Of a stretch of DNA of 27,049 bases, positions 23,330 through 27,049 are shown piece after piece (positions within the stretch are counted from its first letter, which is position 1; each line of letters opens with the position of its first letter). Under the pieces are notes generated by a model that was given only the letters and a program-made list of their open reading frames with translations, was not told the DNA's origin and searched no databases. This stretch comes from Acidaminococcus sp050873445 (GTDB lineage: Bacteria; Bacillota; Negativicutes; Acidaminococcales; Acidaminococcaceae): the NCBI RefSeq assembly GCF_050873445.1, contig NZ_JBNMIU010000029.1:1-27049 (forward strand), read 5' to 3'. Made by a program: the position numbers and the translations under genes.

Positions 23330-23347
23330 ATTATACTTATCATTATA
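23330..23347 (-). promoter_or_regulatory. Promoter of walJ-htrA-rlmH with Fur-like hexamer array
   Basis: On the minus strand TATAAT-GATAAG-TATAAT runs from 23347 to 23330. The first TATAAT has a TGC extension (TGCTATAAT, extended -10). The second has a weak -35 (TTGTTT) 16 nt upstream. Three consecutive NATAA(T/G) hexamers resemble a Fur-family box, and the PerR gene is just upstream; regulation is inferred. Confidence 0.55.
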
Positions 23348-23369
23348 GCAAAAACAAGGAAAGAAATGT

Positions 23370-23398
23370 AAAAAAACACCGAACTCTTGCGAGTCCGG
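23370..23398 (-). terminator. Terminator of perR
   Basis: CCGAACTC (23379-23386) pairs with GAGTCCGG (23391-23398), one wobble, 4-nt loop. Seven T residues follow on the minus strand. It starts 13 nt after the stop codon at 23412. Confidence 0.88.
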
Positions 23399-23411
23399 CA
23401 TTTTCCCTGCT

Positions 23412-23858
23412 TCAGTTTTTCTTGGACTGGCAGTCCGGGCACAGACCATAGAAATAGAACTGATGGCCTTGGACAGTGAACCCGGTTTCAGCTGCCACCA
23501 GGCTTTCGATGGCTTTGGCATCCAGATGGGGCACGTCGCACACCTTGCCGCATTTCATGCAGCGGATATGAGGGTGTTCCATCACATTGGCATCATACCG
23601 AAAGCTGTCTTCCCCAGTATTCAGCACCTGGATGATGTGCAGTTTACTGAAAATTTCTACGGATTTGTATACCGTAGCGAAACTCATGGTGGGATATTTC
23701 TCCTTCACCTTGTTGTAAATCATTTCCGCCGTGGGATGTTCCGTCGTATGAGCCAGCATATCATATACGGCCAGTCTCTGGGGAGTGACTTTACAGCCAT
23801 TGTCCCGGAGCAGCTGAGCCAATTCTCCTGCGGTTAACGTATCCAACACCTCCTTCAT
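23412..23858 (-). CDS. perR: Fur-family peroxide-type repressor (PerR)
   Basis: A 148-aa metal-dependent repressor. The winged helix covers about residues 8-85, with VTPQRLAVYDML and SFATVYKSVEIF as recognition region. A structural zinc site is formed by CMKCG and CPDC. The regulatory metal ligands are at HPTAEM, FRYDAN and EHPHIR. At the position that separates PerR from Fur, the residue after GKVC is Asp (GKVCD), which favours PerR and peroxide sensing by His oxidation. The annotated ATG has only a weak ribosome site. A perfect AAGGAGG lies inside codons 2-4, so translation might begin a few codons later. A four-codon frame (MKRK) overlaps the ATG. A palindrome in the leader suggests autoregulation. 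Confidence 0.9.
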   Translation of the reverse strand: MKEVLDTLTAGELAQLLRDNGCKVTPQRLAVYDMLAHTTEHPTAEMIYNKVKEKYPTMSFATVYKSVEIFSKLHIIQVLNTGEDSFRYDANVMEHPHIRCMKCGKVCDVPHLDAKAIESLVAAETGFTVQGHQFYFYGLCPDCQSKKN

Positions 23859-23883
23859 TTTCTTTTCATTGTATACTCTTTTT

Positions 23884-23893
23884 AATAATTATT
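23884..23893. promoter_or_regulatory. Candidate PerR box in the perR leader
   Basis: AATAATTATT is a perfect 10-bp palindrome located between the perR promoter and start codon. It shares the AT-rich inverted form of Fur/PerR boxes but is shorter than the usual 7-1-7 site. Confidence 0.35.
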
Positions 23894-23902
23894 TCTATAT
23901 TT

Positions 23903-23931
23903 AATATATAGTTTTATGTTTAATTGGTCAA
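23903..23931 (-). promoter_or_regulatory. Promoter of perR
   Basis: Minus-strand -35 TTGACC (23931-23926), 17-nt spacer, -10 TATATT (23908-23903), about 45 nt upstream of the start codon. Confidence 0.75.
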
Positions 23932-24012
23932 CAGTTTTTATACTAAAAAGCCTTGACTGCACGGTCATCTCCAGTGTTTTCTGGAATGATTATTACAAAA
24001 ATATATTCTGTA

Positions 24013-24726
24013 TCAATCCTGGATGGTCACGGGCATGCCAATGTACGCAACTTGTTTTAATTGCTGCAGGTTTGTATTATCCAGACGGACACACCCTTCC
24101 GATGCATCAGTGCCGATGGAAGCCGGATCATGGGTCCCGTGGATGCCGATACCATCCCAGCTGCCCCCGCTCAATGCTTCCGTATCCAGACTCAGGAACC
24201 AGGGACCATATGCGCCCTGGACTTCGCCGTTACCGTCCCCGAAATCGTGGGCCCAATCAGAAGCATCGTCAATTTCATCAACAGAAAATGTCCCCGTTGG
24301 AGTCATATTGTCGCCCCGACGCTCTTTCTGACCCAATCCGCCCTTGCCGACGGCACAGCCCCAGGTACGCACGACCGCATCCCCATCTTTCAGATACAGT
24401 TTGTGGTCACTCTTATCCACCAGGACGGAATACTTCTTTCCGGGTTCCAGAGGCTGTTCCGCAGCCGGCTGAACCTCGTTTTTCTCTTCTTCTCTGGGCT
24501 GCTGCAGACTTTCCACCGGTGACTGCTGTTTTTCCGGCGGAGTCTGCGCATCTTTGGAGGCTTCGTCCTTTACCGGAACTGTAGGCCCCGGTGCTCCTAC
24601 CCCATGGTACCCCAAAGCAAAGCAGCCCGTAAGCAGCACGCCCAGGAAGACCAGGGAGCATACACCCAGCAGCAAACCGCGATGTTTATGGTTTTTCGGG
24701 GATTTCCCCGTCCAATACTTCTCCAT
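24013..24726 (-). CDS. Membrane-anchored L,D-transpeptidase (YkuD domain)
   Basis: A 237-aa cell-envelope enzyme that would form 3-3 peptidoglycan cross-links or attach proteins to peptidoglycan. A basic N-terminus (to about residue 16) precedes a hydrophobic segment LLLGVCSLVFLGVLLTGC, which is either a membrane anchor or a lipoprotein signal with LTGC lipobox. A Pro/Glu/Gln-rich linker runs to about residue 95. The YkuD domain follows with GTFSVDE, the active-site pair IGIHGTHDP and SEGCVRLDN (catalytic Cys). All catalytic residues are present. The ribosome site is AAGGA before ATG 24726. No convincing terminator follows the stop at 24013. Confidence 0.92.
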   Translation of the reverse strand: MEKYWTGKSPKNHKHRGLLLGVCSLVFLGVLLTGCFALGYHGVGAPGPTVPVKDEASKDAQTPPEKQQSPVESLQQPREEEKNEVQPAAEQPLEPGKKYSVLVDKSDHKLYLKDGDAVVRTWGCAVGKGGLGQKERRGDNMTPTGTFSVDEIDDASDWAHDFGDGNGEVQGAYGPWFLSLDTEALSGGSWDGIGIHGTHDPASIGTDASEGCVRLDNTNLQQLKQVAYIGMPVTIQD

Positions 24727-24758
24727 TTCTTTTTCCTTCTTTCATTCAAGTAAAGAAT

Positions 24759-24788
24759 ATCATATCATTTTCCCGGGAGTAACTGCAA
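24759..24788 (-). promoter_or_regulatory. Tentative promoter of the L,D-transpeptidase gene
   Basis: Minus-strand -35 TTGCAG (24788-24783), 18-nt spacer, -10 TATGAT (24764-24759), about 33 nt upstream of the start codon. Confidence 0.45.
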
Positions 24789-24821
24789 CGGGTGCCCTAT
24801 AAAAAAAAATTTAAATCATAC

Positions 24822-24850
24822 TTGACAAGTGTATCTAAAAATAATACAAT
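24822..24850 (+). promoter_or_regulatory. Promoter of the T-box-cysE-cysK unit
   Basis: Consensus -35 TTGACA (24822-24827), 17-nt spacer, -10 TACAAT (24845-24850), followed by a ~280-nt leader. Confidence 0.85.
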
Positions 24851-24856
24851 ACAGCC

Positions 24857-25105
24857 ATATTCAAAAACAGAAACGCAATGACCAAAACAAGTACACTTCG
24901 AAAAGTGGCACAGAGAGCGCGAATCACCGGCTGAAAGTTTGCGCCGAAGCTTGAGGAGATGGAATGCCTTTGGGAGCTGAAAGTCCGAACCTGAAGTAAG
25001 ACTTTACGGGCAGCCGCCGTTATCGGTATGAGTGGCAGCAGAACTCTTGCTGCAATCAGAGTGGAACCGCGAGAGATCGCCTCTGTCAGGAGGCGGTCTT
25101 TTTTT
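24857..25105 (+). ncRNA. T-box riboswitch leader, probably tRNA-Cys responsive
   Basis: The 5' leader of cysE has the T-box architecture. A long Stem I region runs about 24910-25000, with candidate specifier TGC (Cys, 24965-24967) in the context GAA-TGC. Stem III GCAGCA/TGCTGC lies at 25036-25054. The T-box core GTGGAACCGCG lies at 25061-25071, and the terminator stem GATCGCCTC/GAGGCGGTC (25075-25083 with 25090-25098) is followed by seven T. Uncharged tRNA-Cys would pair with the specifier and T-box bulge, favour the antiterminator and switch on cysE-cysK. The class is certain; the specifier codon is read by eye and supported by the downstream genes. Confidence 0.9.
25075..25105 (+). terminator. 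Regulated terminator of the T-box
   Basis: Nine-bp stem (25075-25083/25090-25098, one G-U pair) with a 6-nt loop and T run to 25105. Its 5' arm follows the T-box core, so it is mutually exclusive with the antiterminator. Confidence 0.88.
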
Positions 25106-25130
25106 GTATCCAAAAAGGGAGGAGAACGCT

Positions 25131-25829
25131 ATGTTTGCATCCATGCGCAACGATATCCGGGTAATCAAACAACGGGACCCGGCAGTGAAGAATACACTGG
25201 AAGTGGTCCTGTGTTATTCCGGTCTCCATGCCATCTGGGCGTATCGGCTTTCCCACTTCTTCTATAAAAGATCCTGGTTCGTGACGGCCCGGCTCATCTC
25301 CACAGTATCCAGATTCTTCACCGGCATTGAAATCCATCCTGGAGCCCAGATCGGTGAAGGACTGTTCATCGACCATGGAACCGGCATCGTCATTGGCGAA
25401 ACCACCATCATCGGCAACAATGTCACTTTGTATCAGGGCGTGACCCTGGGTGGCACCGGCAAGGAAAAAGGCAAACGCCATCCCACCATCGGCGATTATG
25501 TAGTCGTAGCCTGTGGAGCCAAGGTGCTGGGATCCTTCACCGTAGGAGAAGGCGCCAAAATCGGTTCCGGCAGCGTAGTGCTGAAGGAAGTGCCTCCCTA
25601 TTCCACGGTAGTGGGTATCCCCGGACATGTAGTAACCCGCAAGGGTGTCCGGGTAGCCCCCGCCCACAGCGAACGGGATGTGGACCTGAACCATAACCAT
25701 CTGCCCGACCCTATCGAAGATCAGATTACAGCCCTGGAAAAACAGGTAGCCCTATTAAAACGGCAGGTCAGCGACCTGCGCAGTCAGCAGAAAGTGCTCC
25801 CGCTGAAACGGGTAGCGAATTTCCGATAA
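25131..25829 (+). CDS. cysE: Serine O-acetyltransferase CysE
   Basis: A 232-aa enzyme making O-acetylserine from serine and acetyl-CoA, the first step of cysteine synthesis. It has the short SATase N-terminal helical part (residues 1-60) and a left-handed beta-helix of hexapeptide repeats (about 65-175) with the conserved HPGAQIGEGLFIDHGTG, GETTIIGNNV, GVTLGGTGK and a late GIPGHVVT. The catalytic His residues (FIDHGTG and KRHPTIGD) are present. After the domain comes a His-rich hinge and a short coiled segment (ITALEKQVALLKRQVSDL), where other SATases have the CysK-binding tail; there is no C-terminal Ile here. The start at ATG 25131 has GGGAGGAG six bases upstream. It is controlled by the upstream T-box and followed by cysK. 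Confidence 0.96.
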   Translation: MFASMRNDIRVIKQRDPAVKNTLEVVLCYSGLHAIWAYRLSHFFYKRSWFVTARLISTVSRFFTGIEIHPGAQIGEGLFIDHGTGIVIGETTIIGNNVTLYQGVTLGGTGKEKGKRHPTIGDYVVVACGAKVLGSFTVGEGAKIGSGSVVLKEVPPYSTVVGIPGHVVTRKGVRVAPAHSERDVDLNHNHLPDPIEDQITALEKQVALLKRQVSDLRSQQKVLPLKRVANFR

Positions 25830-25846
25830 CAGGAGGAGGAAGCCTT

Positions 25847-25990
25847 ATGCAAAAAGAATGGTGGAACGGGCCCCTCGGTCCGCGATGTCGACTCTCTTTT
25901 GATTTTGCTGTAGCTGGGAACCAAATCATCTGTGAACAATCAAAGGAGAGAATACCATGTCTAAAGTATATACGAGTGTCCTGGATCTGA
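25847..25990 (+). CDS. Possible 47-aa small protein between cysE and cysK
   Basis: An ATG with a near-perfect ribosome site (AGGAGGAGG, seven bases upstream) opens a 48-codon frame that overlaps the first 34 bases of cysK. The product begins MQKEWWNGPLGPRC and contains three Cys; I do not recognise it. A small hairpin (25867-25872/25877-25882) lies inside it. Translation through this frame could affect cysK initiation, or it may be a chance frame with a relict ribosome site. Confidence 0.35.
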   Translation: MQKEWWNGPLGPRCRLSFDFAVAGNQIICEQSKERIPCLKYIRVSWI

Positions 25991-26898
25991 TCGGCCATAC
26001 CCCCCTGCTGGAACCGAAAAAGTTCGGTGCGGATAAAAACCTGGCAGCCCGTCTGCTGGTAAAACTGGAAAGCTTCAACCCTGCTGGTTCTGCAAAGGAC
26101 CGGATTGCCAAAGCAATGATTGAAGATGCGGAAAAACGGGGCACCCTGAAGCCCGGCGGCACCATCATCGAACCTACCAGCGGCAACACGGGCATCGGCC
26201 TGGCCGCTGTAGCTGCCATGAAAGGCTATCGGGCCATCATGGTAATGCCGGAAACCATGTCCATTGAACGGCGGAACCTGATTGCCGCCTATGGTGCAGA
26301 AGTAGTACTGACGGCAGCTGCCAAGGGCATCGCCGGTTCCGTGGAAAAAGCCAAGGAACTGGCCGCTTCCATCCCCGGCAGCTTCATTCCGGAACAGTTT
26401 GACAACCCGGCCAACCCGGCGGCCCACAAAGCTACCACGGGGCCGGAAATCTATGAAGACACCAACGGTGCTGTAGACATTTTCGTAGCCGGTGTAGGTA
26501 CCGGCGGTACCCTGACCGGTGTGGGTGAATACCTGAAAGAAAAGAAACCTTCCGTCAAAGTCATCGCTCTGGAACCGGCAGATTCTCCCCTGCTGAGCAA
26601 GGGCAAACCCGGTCCCCACAAAATCCAGGGCATCGGCACCAACTTCCTGCCCAAGACCCTGAACACCAAGATTTATGATGAAGTGCTGACTGCCACCACG
26701 GACCAGGCTTACTCCACCGCCCGTGACTTCATCCACAAGGAAGGATTCCTGATCGGAATTTCCGGCGGTGCAGCTTTGTACGCTGCTGTAGAAGTAGCCA
26801 AACGACCGGAAAACAAAGGGAAGACCCTGGTGGTACTGTTACCGGATAACGGCGACCGCTACCTGACCACACCGGGATTTTTAAAGAAAGATAACTAA
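25957..26898 (+). CDS. cysK: Cysteine synthase A (O-acetylserine sulfhydrylase)
   Basis: A 313-aa PLP enzyme that makes cysteine from O-acetylserine and sulfide. The PLP-binding lysine is in NPAGSAKDR (Lys near residue 46). The substrate loop TSGNTG, the phosphate-binding GVGTGGTLTG and the C-terminal GISGGA and LLPDNGDRYL are all present. Length is typical. AAAGGAG lies eight bases upstream of the ATG. It lies 127 bp downstream of cysE in the same transcript, under T-box control, and ends before a strong hairpin. The substrate (cysteine versus cystathionine-type activity) is inferred from its place beside cysE. Confidence 0.96.
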   Translation: MSKVYTSVLDLIGHTPLLEPKKFGADKNLAARLLVKLESFNPAGSAKDRIAKAMIEDAEKRGTLKPGGTIIEPTSGNTGIGLAAVAAMKGYRAIMVMPETMSIERRNLIAAYGAEVVLTAAAKGIAGSVEKAKELAASIPGSFIPEQFDNPANPAAHKATTGPEIYEDTNGAVDIFVAGVGTGGTLTGVGEYLKEKKPSVKVIALEPADSPLLSKGKPGPHKIQGIGTNFLPKTLNTKIYDEVLTATTDQAYSTARDFIHKEGFLIGISGGAALYAAVEVAKRPENKGKTLVVLLPDNGDRYLTTPGFLKKDN

Positions 26899-26913
26899 AA
26901 AAAACTGGAAAAG

Positions 26914-26936
26914 GGGGTGTGAAAAAATAAGCCCCC
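26914..26936. other. Small GC hairpin after cysK
   Basis: A run of G (from about 26914) pairs with CCCCC (about 26932-26936) around an A-rich loop. A-rich DNA follows on the plus strand; a T run follows on the minus strand, so it could stop incoming minus-strand transcription. Evidence is weak. Confidence 0.3.
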
Positions 26937-26943
26937 AAAAAAT

Positions 26944-26989
26944 ACGAAAAAGGACTTCCGATTCTCGTGAACCGAAAGTCCTTTTTCGT
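26944..26989. terminator. Strong bidirectional terminator after cysK
   Basis: ACGAAAAAGGACTT (26944-26957) and AAGTCCTTTTTCGT (26976-26989) are perfect 14-bp complements with an 18-nt loop that can pair further. A/T-rich arms on both sides let it work from either strand. It lies 46 nt past cysK. Confidence 0.85.
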
Positions 26990-27049
26990 GTTAGAATTTA
27001 ACTGACATGAAAAACCTAACTGTGTATTATAATACTCCCAAGCAGGGAA

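Noticed and set aside
1..27049. CRISPR array, prophage, insertion sequence or rRNA genes
   Set aside because: No regularly spaced repeats, integrase or transposase reading frames, phage structural genes or rRNA sequence were seen.

Overview
The window looks like a chromosomal segment of a Gram-positive-lineage (Firmicutes/Bacillota) anaerobe with mid-50s % G+C housekeeping genes. The gene neighbourhoods (dnaG-rpoD; pps, CcpN-like regulator and PEP synthase regulatory protein; walJ-htrA-rlmH; PerR-type Fur protein; T-box-controlled cysE-cysK) and the protein sequences suggest a member of the Negativicutes, perhaps an Acidaminococcus relative. The genus is an inference from general resemblance. 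Almost every gene lies on the minus strand; only cysE-cysK at the right end is on the plus strand.

Layout, left to right. 1-4058: a tRNA with anticodon CAU, then the macromolecular-synthesis pair dnaG-rpoD (transcribed right to left). 4059-8095: a PEP/pyruvate module made of PEP synthase (ppsA), a CcpN-like HTH-CBS repressor and the bifunctional PEP synthase regulatory protein. The last appears to start at an ATA codon. A palindromic operator covers the ppsA -10 box. 8151-9924: a flavin-reductase-like protein, a lone FecCD-type ABC permease and tRNA-Glu(CUC). 9925-10382: a gene-poor gap with terminators and at most one tiny ORF, then tRNA-Gln(CUG).

10558-19370: a metallophosphoesterase gene and, reading into it, a complete four-gene jetA-jetB-jetC-jetD operon. 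By sequence the proteins match the TIGR02677/02678/02680/02679 set, that is, a type III Wadjet anti-plasmid SMC system: JetA kleisin-like, JetB KITE-like, JetC SMC-like ATPase, JetD Toprim-type nuclease subunit. Its genes overlap or nearly touch, and the 60-base lines I counted in it range lower in G+C than its neighbours, which fits acquisition as a defence cassette. This is the most notable system in the window.

19534-23858: a DUF362/ferredoxin protein, rlmH, an HtrA-type lipoprotein protease whose PDZ domain is broken by a one-base frameshift, the WalJ-type MBL hydrolase, and PerR. 24013-24726: an exported L,D-transpeptidase. 24822-26989: a cysteine-type T-box leader controlling cysE and cysK, closed by a strong terminator.

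The genes cover information processing (primase, sigma factor, tRNAs, RlmH), gluconeogenic entry at PEP, envelope/redox stress (HtrA, PerR, L,D-transpeptidase), cysteine synthesis under tRNA-Cys control, and plasmid defence. Assignments come from reading the translated sequence; no database search was run.
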